64,000 nt of DNA, from positions 56,111-120,110 of the forward strand of contig CABYPB010000001.1 of NCBI GenBank assembly GCA_902520725.1. The letters run 5' to 3'. The stretch is from an uncultured SAR86 cluster bacterium. GTDB lineage: Bacteria; Pseudomonadota; Gammaproteobacteria; Magnimaribacterales; D2472. Positions 32,782-42,760 of this stretch are shown piece by piece (positions within the stretch are counted from its first letter, which is position 1; every line of letters begins with the position of its first letter). The notes beneath the pieces were generated by a model, which was not told where the DNA came from, made no database searches, and saw only the letters and a program-made list of their open reading frames with translations. Both the position numbers and the translations under genes were made by a program.

Positions 32782-33756
32782 TTAACCACTGATTTTTGAC
32801 TTGAATGCGTTAAAAGCAGATTCATATTCTGATTTAATTCTGCCAACAAGCTCTGCAACAGATGGAGAGTCTTTAATGCCACCAATGCCCTGTCCTGAAC
32901 CCCATATATCCTTCCAAGCTTTTGAATCAGTGTTTCCACCTGAGCCAAAATTCATAGATGATTTGTCTGCATCTGGAAGATTATCTGGATCTAATCCAGC
33001 ATTTTTAATAGAAGGCTTTAAATAATTGCCATGCACTCCAGTAAATAATGATGAATAAACAATATCTTCAGCTGCACTAGCTTCTAACATTCTTTTGTAT
33101 TCTTGATCTGCATTTGCTTCTTCAGTAGCGATAAATCTAGTACCTAGATATGCAAAATCTGCACCTAATGCAATCGCTGAAGCAACTGCATGCCCATCTC
33201 CAATTGAGCCTGATAAAATTACTGTTCCATCAAACCATTTCTTGACCTCTCTTAGTAGAGCAAATGGTGACAATGCTCCAGCATGTCCTCCAGCTCCTGC
33301 ACAAACTAGAATTAAACCATCAACACCTTGTTCAGCTGCTTTCTTTGCATGTCTTACGCTAATCACATCATGATAAACAAGTCCGCCATAGCTATGTGCT
33401 GCCTCAACAACCTCAGCAGGCGGTCTCAATGAGGTTATTATTATTGGAACTTCATGTTTTACACATGTTTCCATATCCTGCATTAATCTATCATTTGATC
33501 CATGGCAAATCTGATTTACTGCAAATGGGGCAACTTTTGCATCTGGGTTCTGCTCTTGATATTCGGCGAGCTCAGTCTTAATCCTAGTGATCCATTCTTC
33601 AAGGACATGTTGCGGTCTTGCATTTAAAGCTGGAAAAGAACCTATAACTCCAGCTTTGCATTGAGCAATTACTAGATCTGGTCCAGAAACTAAAAAAAGT
33701 GGTGCTCCAATTACTGGTATAGAAATATTTTCTTCGATATGTTTATGAATAGGCAC
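32782..33756 (-). CDS. Nitronate monooxygenase family (2-nitropropane dioxygenase-like)
   Basis: FMN-dependent TIM-barrel protein of 324 residues. Phosphate/flavin-binding segments: GAPLFLVSGPDLVIAQC, VYHDVISVRHAKKAAEQGVDGLIL, VCAGAGGHAG, LSGSIGDGHAVASAIALGADFAYLGTRF. Members oxidise alkyl nitronates such as propionate 3-nitronate; some do other flavin chemistry. The start is GTG at 33756 with AAGGAG seven bases ahead. Likely co-transcribed with the membrane ORF and HIBADH genes. Confidence 0.88.
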   Translation of the reverse strand: MPIHKHIEENISIPVIGAPLFLVSGPDLVIAQCKAGVIGSFPALNARPQHVLEEWITRIKTELAEYQEQNPDAKVAPFAVNQICHGSNDRLMQDMETCVKHEVPIIITSLRPPAEVVEAAHSYGGLVYHDVISVRHAKKAAEQGVDGLILVCAGAGGHAGALSPFALLREVKKWFDGTVILSGSIGDGHAVASAIALGADFAYLGTRFIATEEANADQEYKRMLEASAAEDIVYSSLFTGVHGNYLKPSIKNAGLDPDNLPDADKSSMNFGSGGNTDSKAWKDIWGSGQGIGGIKDSPSVAELVGRIKSEYESAFNAFKSKISG

Positions 33757-33783
33757 TTAAGGACTCCTTAATAAAAATATTTT

Positions 33784-35097
33784 TTAAAACTTTCCTGGAT
33801 AATCATCAATCAGATAGACAAAGGCTCTTACCCCTTCATCTAAAGCGGAATCATCAACATAAAAATATGGTGAATGATTACCAGCAACATCTGTTCTTTC
33901 TCCAAAGTTAGCAGATTCTAAACCAACTCCAGGTTTATTAATACCCAGCCAAAAATACATTCCTGGGATTTCTTGAGAAAAATATGAGAAATCTTCTGCT
34001 CCAGTGACAGGTATATTTGATTCATAAAACCTACCAGGCGAAGCTTTCATTAAAGAGCCTTTCATTGCATTAACTAGTTTTGGTTCATTATAAGTAACTG
34101 GATAAAAGCCACCAACATCAAATTCAACAGATATTTCTGTTCCTGTTCCAAGTGCAACACCCTTAGCTATTTGTTCAATTTCTTCGTATATTTGCTTTCT
34201 AAGCAGTGGATCAAAAGTCCTTATAGTCCCCATAATCTGTGCATCTTCAGGAATAATATTGTTTCTTGTGCCTGCTTTTACAAGCCCAACAGAAACAACT
34301 GCAGGATTATTGATGATATTAATTCTTCTGCTAACAATGGTATTTAAGGATTCTATAAGTTCTGCTGTAGCCATTATTGGATCTATTCCAGACCAAGGAG
34401 TTGATCCATGTGTTTGAACTCCTTTAATATTTATTCTGTATGCTGATGCTGCAGCCATAGCTGGTCCAGGTTTTACCGATAGAACACCATTTGGAATATT
34501 AGTAACATGCAATCCAAATATTACTTCTGGGTTATATCTATCAAAAATACCTTCAGCCAACATCATTTCAGCACCACCACCTTCTCCCTCTGGTGGACCT
34601 TCTTCAGCTGGTTGAAAGATAAACATAACCTTGCCTTTTAAACTGGATTTATTCTTTGACAGGAATTCAGCAACACCCATTAATATTGCAACATGAGCAT
34701 CATGACCACAAGCATGCATTACTCCAACATCATTACCTAAATAAGTTGTTCTAACCTTTGAGGCAAAAGGTAGTCCTGTTTTTTCTTCAACCGGTAGAGC
34801 ATCCATATCTGCTCTTAAAGCCATAGTGGGTCCTGGCAAGTCGCCTTCTAACATACCTACCACGCCTGTATAAGCGATATTTGTTTGGACCTTAATACCA
34901 AGAGATCTCAGATGATCCTCAATTTTTTTTGATGTTCTGAACTCTCTGTTGCCAAGTTCAGGATGTTCATGAATGTCATGTCTCCACTCAATCACTTTTT
35001 TCATAAGGTTGTCTATATCATTGTCTAAATTCTGTTTTAGATCAGCCAGAATATTAAAAGAGATAATTGATAGAGAAAATGTAATAAATTTTTTCAT
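33784..35097 (-). CDS. M20 family amidohydrolase, exported
   Basis: Zinc metallo-amidohydrolase of the M20D type (437 aa), the group of IAA-amino acid and N-acyl-amino acid hydrolases. A signal peptide (about 1-18) is followed by metal-binding MHACGHDAHVAI, and PAEEGPPEGEGGGAEMM. The insertion domain carries TPWSGIDP. It probably hydrolyses N-acylated amino acids or hippurate-like compounds in the periplasm. A single gene, divergent from the next. Confidence 0.9.
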   Translation of the reverse strand: MKKFITFSLSIISFNILADLKQNLDNDIDNLMKKVIEWRHDIHEHPELGNREFRTSKKIEDHLRSLGIKVQTNIAYTGVVGMLEGDLPGPTMALRADMDALPVEEKTGLPFASKVRTTYLGNDVGVMHACGHDAHVAILMGVAEFLSKNKSSLKGKVMFIFQPAEEGPPEGEGGGAEMMLAEGIFDRYNPEVIFGLHVTNIPNGVLSVKPGPAMAAASAYRINIKGVQTHGSTPWSGIDPIMATAELIESLNTIVSRRINIINNPAVVSVGLVKAGTRNNIIPEDAQIMGTIRTFDPLLRKQIYEEIEQIAKGVALGTGTEISVEFDVGGFYPVTYNEPKLVNAMKGSLMKASPGRFYESNIPVTGAEDFSYFSQEIPGMYFWLGINKPGVGLESANFGERTDVAGNHSPYFYVDDSALDEGVRAFVYLIDDYPGKF

Positions 35098-35210
35098 AGT
35101 TCAGCCAATTATAGATAAATAACTCATCAAATAATATAAATTGAAATAGTTTTCTTTAAGAAGAACATTGAATATTTACCTTTATTTAAATGGTTTTGAT
35201 AAGATGAGTT

Positions 35211-35903
35211 ATGCAATATCTTTTTTTAGTAACTGCATTCTTAGGATTTTCTATATTTTCTTTATCTGATGAAGAAAAAAAAGAAAAATATGAAGGTTTT
35301 AAATATTCCTCAATAGGTATTGATTTAATTCAAACAGAAAAGACAGCATTAGGTGCAAAAGCATCATTACCATTGCCTGGAGGACTATATATTGTTTTAG
35401 AAAGAAAAGCAGAAGGTATTGATACCTCAAATGAATCTTATGATCGAATTATTAACGCAGCAAGAATTGGGGTTCATGCTGGTATTGGAGATATCTTTAG
35501 CTCGGTTTCTGCAAAGGGTTTAAAGCTAAGTGTAAAAAATATTTTTGATGTTTACGCAGAGTTTGGAGTAAAAAGCACAGCCTATGAGAGTGATATTAAT
35601 TCTTTTTCTGAAGACGACGCAAAAGCTAATGTTATTGCAGGTATAAGATTTGGTAATAGCTCTGGTTGGGAAGGAAAGTTATTTATAGATCTATCAAAAG
35701 ACTCAGAACTTAAAATAAAATCTTGTCAAACCGGTCAAGTTTGCTCTCAATTAGTTGAATATGAGTTAGAAGATGAAACAGATCAGAAGTTTGGTGCTGG
35801 TATTTTATATAATATCAATAAAAGAAGTGCGGTATCTTTTGAAATGTCATCTAGCAAAATATTTGATGCTTCTATGAAAATTGGTTATCAATTTAATTTT
35901 TAA
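35211..35903 (+). CDS. Putative outer-membrane beta-barrel protein
   Basis: 230 residues with a signal peptide (about 1-18) and then alternating hydrophobic/polar strands separated by charged turns, ending MKIGYQFNF: a terminal aromatic residue after alternating strand, as in outer-membrane barrels. No family signature recognised. Standalone gene, convergent with the BI-1-like gene. Confidence 0.65.
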   Translation: MQYLFLVTAFLGFSIFSLSDEEKKEKYEGFKYSSIGIDLIQTEKTALGAKASLPLPGGLYIVLERKAEGIDTSNESYDRIINAARIGVHAGIGDIFSSVSAKGLKLSVKNIFDVYAEFGVKSTAYESDINSFSEDDAKANVIAGIRFGNSSGWEGKLFIDLSKDSELKIKSCQTGQVCSQLVEYELEDETDQKFGAGILYNINKRSAVSFEMSSSKIFDASMKIGYQFNF

Positions 35904-35923
35904 AAATCTTTTCTAATGTTAAA

Positions 35924-36784
35924 TTAAGAGTTACTCATTGCATCTAATATTTCTAGTAACAAGTTGATAATATCCAAATAAAGTATAAAGGCCATATCCA
36001 GAGCGGTTTCCCAATTATTTGATGAAGATAAGCCTGATTGTTTCTTAATATAGTTAAAATCATAAAGTAAAAATAATGAAAAAAGGAAGGACCCAAAAAT
36101 TGCTGCAGCTCTTGTTGTAGCTCTACTAATTTCCATAAAAAAACGGGCGAAATTGAATATTAAAAGAGCTAACAAAGAAAAAAACAGCGAAATTGCAAAT
36201 AAGGTACTATCTGCAAAAGAAATAAAGTCTCCATAACCTATGAAGCCAGTTAAAATAGTAACTATAAGAACTATTTTCATTGCAGTAAATCCGTCATTTT
36301 CATCCATTTCTAGCATAATCCACGCTAATAATGGTCCAAAACTTAAACTGCATAAAGTAAAAAGAGTCATTCCAACCCAAACATTAACATCGATAAATGA
36401 TGTTAATATTGATGTGCCAAACAAAGTACAAAACCAAAAAATCATTAATCCAACAATGAACTTACTTCCTTCAACTTGATGAAAATAACCATCTTTAAGT
36501 AGTTTGATTACCTCATCTTGATTATTAGCTTGTTCATGAAGATTGGTATCCTTGTCTATGTTCTTATACATTGGTTTTGGAAAAGTTTCTTTTATTTGAA
36601 TATAAGGAATTAGGTTAAGCTGATTCTTCATATTTACAGAGCCTCTGAAAGATGTCCCAAACAAAGTCGTGTTGTTCTCATATGCTAGCCTTGCCTGTTT
36701 TAAAGTGTAGAAACACATTATCAAAATGATGCCTAATTGAGCTGAGAGTATTATGAGAGTTTTAAAAAGTAATGAAGTTTCCAT
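35924..36784 (-). CDS. Bax inhibitor-1 (TMBIM/YccA) family-like membrane protein
   Basis: 286 residues, about seven hydrophobic segments. The last, LYLDIINLLLEILDAMS, matches the Y-D-x-I-N-L-F-x-x-I-L motif that ends BI-1 family proteins, which act in membrane calcium/proton leak. Between the first TM (about 8-28) and the second, there is a long charged loop (about 30-105; NIDKDTNLHEQANNQDE) that is not usual in the family. Confidence 0.7.
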   Translation of the reverse strand: METSLLFKTLIILSAQLGIILIMCFYTLKQARLAYENNTTLFGTSFRGSVNMKNQLNLIPYIQIKETFPKPMYKNIDKDTNLHEQANNQDEVIKLLKDGYFHQVEGSKFIVGLMIFWFCTLFGTSILTSFIDVNVWVGMTLFTLCSLSFGPLLAWIMLEMDENDGFTAMKIVLIVTILTGFIGYGDFISFADSTLFAISLFFSLLALLIFNFARFFMEISRATTRAAAIFGSFLFSLFLLYDFNYIKKQSGLSSSNNWETALDMAFILYLDIINLLLEILDAMSNS

Positions 36785-36827
36785 CTATTTAATGATACTA
36801 AAAAAATATGTTTTATTAAAATACAAT

Positions 36828-37331
36828 TTATTTTTGGAAATATGCAACAGAATGATCTATGAAATCATGCTTACCCACTTGTGAAAAACCAAAGTCTTCA
36901 TGGAATTTTATAGAAATATCATTTAGAGGAATTGTATTTACTTCGCAACATAAAGGTATAGTTTCAGCATTAGCTTGAATTTCAATCATTGAATACAGAT
37001 TTTTTGCTATGCCCTTTCTTCTGTATGTATCTTTGATTGCAATTCTATCTACATATAAAAACTTTTTTTCTTTTTTACTGAAGAATTTATAGTTCTCAGA
37101 ATGATAATAAGAGTTCTCTCTAAAACAAATCATAAATGCAATAATTTCGTCTTTAATAGAAATGTAGTAATTATTTGAACTTTGTCTGGCTAAATTCTGA
37201 AGTTCCTTAATTGAGGCTAAGTTGCCGACTTCTGGAGTATTATCTTGATTAAGGGCCAGAATTTCTGATAATAAAGCTTGATCAGTAGAACTAGAAAATT
37301 CTTTTACACTATATCTAAATTTGTTCTTCAC
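36828..37331 (-). CDS. GNAT family N-acetyltransferase
   Basis: 167 residues. The acetyl-CoA motif A is VDRIAIKDTYRRKGIAKNLYSMIE (R/Q-x-x-G-x-G/A), followed by a C-terminal EVNTIPLNDISIKFHEDFGFSQVGKHDF segment. Substrate unknown. It is followed after the ECH-family gene on the same strand with a 13-base gap, so the pair is probably co-transcribed. Confidence 0.85.
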   Translation of the reverse strand: MKNKFRYSVKEFSSSTDQALLSEILALNQDNTPEVGNLASIKELQNLARQSSNNYYISIKDEIIAFMICFRENSYYHSENYKFFSKKEKKFLYVDRIAIKDTYRRKGIAKNLYSMIEIQANAETIPLCCEVNTIPLNDISIKFHEDFGFSQVGKHDFIDHSVAYFQK

Positions 37332-37344
37332 AAAGGGGTATATA

Positions 37345-38034
37345 TTAGCCGCTAGTGTATTCCTTCATAGCCTCATTAATTTTAGACATTGGTTCTGCAA
37401 TAAAAAGTTCTTTTGTGATGCTATAACTGGGATGCCCCATGGTTTGAAGATCCTTTGCCTTTTCTTTTGCAGCTTTCATTAAATCTTCTTGATTTACAAC
37501 CTCGTCAATCAGTCCAGCATGTATTGCCTGTTCTAAGGTATACATTTCTGCTCCAAGAACAGCTCTATATTTATGAGAATTGTTAACTCTAAATTTAATT
37601 AACTCTAGAATTGGTGTTGGAATTACCATATTAGTTCTCATTTCATTTGCTCCAAGCATGAAGTCACCTTTTACTCCTATCCTATAATCACAGCAGCATA
37701 GTAAAAAAGTTCCCAATGCTATTCCATGTCCTGAACAGGCTGCGATAACCGGTCTTGGAAAAGAAAATATTCTTGCCAACAATTTGAAAGCATTTTTGGA
37801 CATCTCCATAATCTTATCCACATCTCCACTTTGAATAGTTTTTAAATCCAGCCCTGCAGAAAACATGCCTTCTTTTCCAGTTATTATTAGGCATCCTTTT
37901 TCTGTTTCAACTTGATCTAAACATTCGTTTACTTGTTTTGACATCTCTGCTGAAAAAACATTAGCTTTTCCATCATCTAATATTAGTATTGATATATCTT
38001 CTTCCTGCTTAAGAGTGGCTATTTTTTCTGACAT
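37345..38034 (-). CDS. Enoyl-CoA hydratase/isomerase family protein
   Basis: Crotonase-fold protein of 229 residues, at the short end for the family. Oxyanion-hole segments are GMFSAGLDLKTI (about residues 57-68) and AACSGHGIALGTFLLCCCDYRIG. At the usual position of the first catalytic acid it reads GANEMRTNM, which conserves Glu. Role probably in acyl-CoA metabolism; specific reaction unknown. Confidence 0.8.
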   Translation of the reverse strand: MSEKIATLKQEEDISILILDDGKANVFSAEMSKQVNECLDQVETEKGCLIITGKEGMFSAGLDLKTIQSGDVDKIMEMSKNAFKLLARIFSFPRPVIAACSGHGIALGTFLLCCCDYRIGVKGDFMLGANEMRTNMVIPTPILELIKFRVNNSHKYRAVLGAEMYTLEQAIHAGLIDEVVNQEDLMKAAKEKAKDLQTMGHPSYSITKELFIAEPMSKINEAMKEYTSG

Positions 38035-38069
38035 AATAGTTAGTAATTGTTTAAAAAATAAATTTTATC

Positions 38070-39917
38070 ATGATTAAAAAAATACTTAAGTCAGTTTCAA
38101 AACTTTTATATGTAACTTCAAGGCTTTTGCTTATAGTTCTTGGGATTGCATCTTTGTACCTTGCAAACTTATTTCTTATGAAGCCTGTTTCAATCGATCA
38201 CTTTTTAGGCAAAGAGCTTGCTCTTGGGCTTATTGATTCACCTGAAGCATTAACATACATAGGTTTGTTTGATAGCTTTGATTGGATCACTGGGCATAAT
38301 TCGAGACTATCAATACCAAAGGAAGGAGATAACGAGAAAAGTGTTAAGGAGCTTGAGAAATCAATAAAGACTTTATACAAGTATAAGGACTCTAGACTAT
38401 CCGATATTCAAAAAAGTACAAAAAAAATTGCCATATTTGATTTTGAAAATAACTTGAGACAATTAAAAGAATTTCCACATCACGATTATCCATTAAATCA
38501 AATTGGTGGAATCCATTTGAATACCATTGAATTTATGAGTGACATGCACCCTGTTAGAAACGTACCCGAAGCACAAGGTTTCATTGATAGAGTGAATTTA
38601 ATAAAGGAGGTTTATTTAGGCACTCTTTTTGAATTAGAAAAGCAAGCTAATGCAGGCATCTTTCCACCTGAGTTTGTTTATGGACATGTTATTGGACAGC
38701 TTGATAAATTTATTAACTATAGTTATGAGGAACATCCTCTATTTACTCAATTTATGAAAAAAGTGCGAGACCTCAATCTTGACAGTGAACAAGAAGATTA
38801 TTTTGAGGAAGCTATAAAAAGGGGAATAGATGAAAGTGTTACACCTGGTTTTATTCTGCTTAAAGAATTTATGGTTAAAACACAAATTAACGCTAATAAG
38901 AATCATGGCATATGGTCGCAACCTAACGGTGATGAATACTACAAACTTAGAATAAGATCTTATACAACCACTAATTATTCACCTCAAGAAATTCATCAAA
39001 TGGGTCTTGATGAAGTAGAAAGAATTTCAACTAGGATGAAAGAAATTCTAACTATGCTTGGATATGATAAAGATAAAAGTGTTGGTGAGTTAATGAATCA
39101 ACTCAATGAAAGTTCTGAATTTTTATATGCTGACACTCCAGATAGGAAAGACATTATTGTTAATGATTATACTGAAATGGTGGAAGAAGCTATTGATGTT
39201 ATGACAGATTATTTTCATACAATGCCAAAGGCTGATGTAATTGTAAAAGCTGTACCAGAATACTCAGAACAAACTGCAGCAGGAGGTTACTATCAAGCTC
39301 CAGCGTTAGATGGAAGCAGGCCTGGGGTATTTTATGCAAATCTATATGACATAAAACAAACACCTACTTACAGCATGAGAACTCTTGCTTATCATGAGGC
39401 AACGCCTGGTCATCACCATCAGATTGCTCATTCGTTAGAAAACAAAGATCTCACTATGTATAGAAGATTTGGATACAGAACGTCAGCCTTCTCAGAAGGT
39501 TGGGCTCTCTATGCTGAGCGGCTTGCTCTCGAAGTTGGCCTTGCAGAAAATCCATATGATGAACTTGGCATTTTACAAAGTGAAATATTTAGAGCTGTTA
39601 GATTGGTTGTAGATACTGGTATGCATTACAAAAGATGGACGAGAGAAGAAGCAATGGAATATATGAAATCTATGACAGGCATGTCAGATACTGAAGTAAA
39701 AGTAGAGATAGAAAGATATATTGTTTGGCCAGGTCAGGCTCTTAGCTATAAGGTGGGAATGATAAAAATCTTAGAACTAAGAGAAAAGGCTATGGAAGAA
39801 TTAGGAGATAAATTCAATATCAAAGATTTTCATTCTGCCGTTCTTGATCATGGTAATCCTCCACTATTTATAGTAGAAGAAATGGTTGAAAATATGATAG
39901 ATGTAGCTCTAAATTAG
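38070..39917 (+). CDS. DUF885 family metallopeptidase-like protein
   Basis: 615 residues with an N-terminal membrane/signal segment (about 18-37). The zinc-binding helix HEATPGHHHQIAHS (H-E-x-x-x-x-H-H-type) and downstream AFSEGWALYAERLALEVG are the DUF885 signature, an M3/M32-like gluzincin-type group. Likely a secreted or membrane-anchored peptidase of unknown specificity. Convergent overlap of 4 bases with the acyltransferase gene. Confidence 0.85.
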   Translation: MIKKILKSVSKLLYVTSRLLLIVLGIASLYLANLFLMKPVSIDHFLGKELALGLIDSPEALTYIGLFDSFDWITGHNSRLSIPKEGDNEKSVKELEKSIKTLYKYKDSRLSDIQKSTKKIAIFDFENNLRQLKEFPHHDYPLNQIGGIHLNTIEFMSDMHPVRNVPEAQGFIDRVNLIKEVYLGTLFELEKQANAGIFPPEFVYGHVIGQLDKFINYSYEEHPLFTQFMKKVRDLNLDSEQEDYFEEAIKRGIDESVTPGFILLKEFMVKTQINANKNHGIWSQPNGDEYYKLRIRSYTTTNYSPQEIHQMGLDEVERISTRMKEILTMLGYDKDKSVGELMNQLNESSEFLYADTPDRKDIIVNDYTEMVEEAIDVMTDYFHTMPKADVIVKAVPEYSEQTAAGGYYQAPALDGSRPGVFYANLYDIKQTPTYSMRTLAYHEATPGHHHQIAHSLENKDLTMYRRFGYRTSAFSEGWALYAERLALEVGLAENPYDELGILQSEIFRAVRLVVDTGMHYKRWTREEAMEYMKSMTGMSDTEVKVEIERYIVWPGQALSYKVGMIKILELREKAMEELGDKFNIKDFHSAVLDHGNPPLFIVEEMVENMIDVALN

Positions 39918-40519
39918 TAGTTCTCTGGATGTTTTGGAGTAAAGGCTTTGTAATAATTTTTTAGATACGCTATATCTTTTTGATTATCACCAGAAGGTTT
40001 AAATATTTTACCCAATAAAATTTCCTTTTTTGCAAAATCAATAGACGCTGGAACTATTTTTGTATTCAATTCATTTGCGATTCTTAAAAATCCTGTTTTC
40101 CACTCTTTTACCTTTGATCTAGTTCCTTCTGGCGCCATACCAATTAATGTTCCATTGATCTCTCTAATCTGATCTATTGCATCTTGGATGATTCCACCTG
40201 GCTTCGTTCGATCGACTGGAATACCGCCCATATATCGCATAAAAGCTCCTAAACCAAAATATTTAAATACAGTATGTTTACCGATGAAAGTAATTTTTGC
40301 ATCAAGACCCGCTATGGTAGCAACACCTAAAATACCATCCCAGTTAGAAGTATGAGGAGCAACAATTACCACGAGCTTTTGGCCAGCATACTCATCTGAT
40401 ATGCCTCCATTTACTTTCCATCCAAGAAAGGACAGCACAGTTCTTCCAAGCCATTGCAAGGCCTTAGGTCTATTGGCTCTAAAACTCTTTGGAATTTGAT
40501 TGGTAGATACGCTTGGCAT
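39914..40519 (-). CDS. 1-acyl-sn-glycerol-3-phosphate acyltransferase-like protein
   Basis: 201 residues from the ATG at 40519, which overlaps the preceding stop by one base (TAATG); an earlier in-frame start at 40576 would lie inside the neighbour. Motif I is PHTSNWDG (H-x4-D) and motif III APEGTRSK, giving an AGPAT-family lysophospholipid acyltransferase. Cytoplasmic face of the inner membrane by family. Co-transcribed with the TIGR02206 gene. Confidence 0.87.
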   Translation of the reverse strand: MPSVSTNQIPKSFRANRPKALQWLGRTVLSFLGWKVNGGISDEYAGQKLVVIVAPHTSNWDGILGVATIAGLDAKITFIGKHTVFKYFGLGAFMRYMGGIPVDRTKPGGIIQDAIDQIREINGTLIGMAPEGTRSKVKEWKTGFLRIANELNTKIVPASIDFAKKEILLGKIFKPSGDNQKDIAYLKNYYKAFTPKHPENY

Positions 40520-41214
40520 TATGAGTTTTTGTTTAAATTGTCTTTTATCGAGTATGGAACATACAGTAAGTAGCAAACAATAACAGCAAGAATATAAACG
40601 TCAATCATATGATAAGGTGCATCGCGCATAAGATCAGTTACATTAAATCCTGGTGGTTTTTCGATTACGAACCAATAATTTGCAGGTGGTCCTAACAAGA
40701 AATTTATAGGATACATAAGTAATAACAAGACTGTTAAAGCTCCTAATACTCTATGCACATCTCTAAGTAGAGGCCTTTGATGGTCAACAATCATTGCATA
40801 AGTCACACCCAGAAGAATCATGGAGTGTCCTATCATATGTCTTATATAATCAATGTGAGGAAATGAATACAAAACATCGGGAGTAAGTATCGCCATTCCT
40901 GCACCAGAAATTCCAGCAAAAAAAGCAAATAGGAAAAATTCTTTCCTTTTTGTAACAAAATATAAAATGATAGATGCAGAAGAAAAGTCACACAGATGAA
41001 GTGGTAGACCAAGTTTCCAATTACCCGCTCCATAACCTTCCCTAAAAAAATCCATCCCCTGGTTGGTAAAAATCAATAAAGTAATAACTATAAGAAGTAT
41101 ATTTTTAATTAAATCACTCTTATCCACAAATAATCGAGGTAAAAAAACTATTACAGCAATACAAATAATTGTAAACATGATATGAGAACTACTAGATAGA
41201 CTGAAGTCAATCAT
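40519..41214 (-). CDS. TIGR02206 family membrane protein (YwaF-like)
   Basis: 231 residues with about seven hydrophobic segments. The LGLPLHLCDFSSASIIL segment (His-x-Cys-Asp), SFPHIDYIRHMIGHSMIL and GPPANYWFVIEKPPG match the TIGR02206 pattern. No function is known. Immediately before the acyltransferase gene and shares one base with it. Confidence 0.83.
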   Translation of the reverse strand: MIDFSLSSSSHIMFTIICIAVIVFLPRLFVDKSDLIKNILLIVITLLIFTNQGMDFFREGYGAGNWKLGLPLHLCDFSSASIILYFVTKRKEFFLFAFFAGISGAGMAILTPDVLYSFPHIDYIRHMIGHSMILLGVTYAMIVDHQRPLLRDVHRVLGALTVLLLLMYPINFLLGPPANYWFVIEKPPGFNVTDLMRDAPYHMIDVYILAVIVCYLLYVPYSIKDNLNKNS

Positions 41215-41226
41215 TTGGCTGAAGTT

Positions 41227-41718
41227 CTAGGGTGACTCTGGTAAATTTTCGTAATTTAGTTCTTCGTATGGATTCTGAATACCTATTGCATCAGGATGAA
41301 CAACTGATATATCAATGTCACTTCCATAATCCCCTGCAAAAAACCCTGCAAAGGTTCCTCGTGGAGCTATATAAATTGTTGCAAACCTTCCTGATTTGGC
41401 ATAAACAAGAGTTACCTCTTCGCCAACCTTTGAAGAAATTAACTGCCATCCAGTCGTTAGAGTTTCAGTCCCATAAAAAATAAGATTTTCAGCCGGGCTA
41501 TAGCCAGATGTTAAAATAATTCTTCCAGAAATTGCTTCACCTGTTCCGAGCAAGACTGTTGGTGCTTTAACAATTTGTGCATCTTCAGGCAAAGGAAGAT
41601 CCTCTAATAAATACGCAATAACTTTTCTTTGATTCGCTTGATACTCATCAGTTACAAGAGCGCAACCAGAAAAGAATATTAGCAAAATAAATATTGAAGA
41701 AAGTGTCTTAGTATTCAT
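41227..41718 (-). CDS. Unknown lipoprotein, 163 aa
   Basis: Signal peptide with lipobox FFSGC (Cys19). The mature part is predicted beta-rich, with pairs of short strands; no family recognised. A cluster of acidic residues closes it (GDYGSDIDIS). It has its own transcriptional unit or is with the TIGR02206 gene (12-base gap). Confidence 0.7.
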   Translation of the reverse strand: MNTKTLSSIFILLIFFSGCALVTDEYQANQRKVIAYLLEDLPLPEDAQIVKAPTVLLGTGEAISGRIILTSGYSPAENLIFYGTETLTTGWQLISSKVGEEVTLVYAKSGRFATIYIAPRGTFAGFFAGDYGSDIDISVVHPDAIGIQNPYEELNYENLPESP

Positions 41719-41752
41719 ATATATTTCTCATTAATTAATAAAGATTAGTATG

Positions 41753-42760
41753 TTAAGCATATACCTGACCAAATTTATTTTCAATAAAATCCTTCCAAGA
41801 TAAGGATTCTTGTTTAACAAAACCTTTATTAGAAATTTTTCCATCTAAATACATCTTTAATACACTACAAACACCAGATGCCGTAGTTAATTGAATTGCG
41901 CTATAGTTTTCATCGCCATAAATCTTTCGAAGATATGTTTGCTCTTGAAGAACTCCGTCAATTAATCCAATAACTTTTACAAAAAATATGATTACATCAT
42001 TTTTTGTTCTGGGAACTTCTTTATCAAATAATTTTTCGAGAACTTCTTTATTCTTTTTAAGATGAAGGTCATTGAATAAAAATTTCATGTGATTGAGATG
42101 GCCTGGATACCTAATTGTTTTATAAGAAAGTGTTTCAACTTTATTTTCATAGGTCTCGCACATAGTTGCGCAACCACCGCTTGTATTGAATGCTTCAAAG
42201 CTTTCACCATCGATTACAATTTTTTCAGCTCCCTCCAGAGGCATTACTTTAATTGCCTTGCTTTCATATATTGCATCAGCTTCATTGCAATATTCATTTA
42301 TTAGTCCATTGGTAGACCAGCTAAGATAATAACTCATTTCGTTTGTTGTGAATCTTGGTAAAGCACCAACTCTCATCATTACCTCGTTAACACTATCAAA
42401 ATGTTCCATCATTCCAGCAGCGCATATATTAATTGCTCCTGGTGCTAATCCACATTGAGGCATTAGAATATTTGATGATTCAAGAGACTGAATAAATTCA
42501 GTCGTTTCAACATCTTCGGTCAAATCAAAATATCCTATGCCTTTTTCTGATGCCACTTTTGCAATATTTTTATTTACTGCAAATGGTCCTGCTGATATAA
42601 CAGCATCAATACCCTCAAGAAAATCATTTACTTGAGAAATATCTGATGCATCAAAACCATCAGTTATATCACCTTGTCTTATTTCATAGTCATCTTTCAA
42701 TAATTTTTTTAAAGCCCATCCAATATTCCCACTACCAACAATTCCTATTTTAGCTTTCAT
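41753..42760 (-). CDS. Probable lysine 6-dehydrogenase (saccharopine dehydrogenase superfamily)
   Basis: 335 residues from ATG 42760 with AAGGAG nine bases ahead; a TTG at 42769 is an alternative. Rossmann start KIGIVGSGNIGWALKKLL. MPQCGLAPGAINICA and SGGCATMCETYENKVETLSYKTIRYPGH match lysine 6-dehydrogenase proteins (Ggg-x-x-E-T-x..Y-K-T-x-R-Y-P-G-H). The gene overlaps an ALDH7-like gene by 11 bases, so oxidation of lysine to aminoadipate semialdehyde and then aminoadipate is predicted. Saccharopine reductase is the alternative. Confidence 0.75.
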   Translation of the reverse strand: MKAKIGIVGSGNIGWALKKLLKDDYEIRQGDITDGFDASDISQVNDFLEGIDAVISAGPFAVNKNIAKVASEKGIGYFDLTEDVETTEFIQSLESSNILMPQCGLAPGAINICAAGMMEHFDSVNEVMMRVGALPRFTTNEMSYYLSWSTNGLINEYCNEADAIYESKAIKVMPLEGAEKIVIDGESFEAFNTSGGCATMCETYENKVETLSYKTIRYPGHLNHMKFLFNDLHLKKNKEVLEKLFDKEVPRTKNDVIIFFVKVIGLIDGVLQEQTYLRKIYGDENYSAIQLTTASGVCSVLKMYLDGKISNKGFVKQESLSWKDFIENKFGQVYA

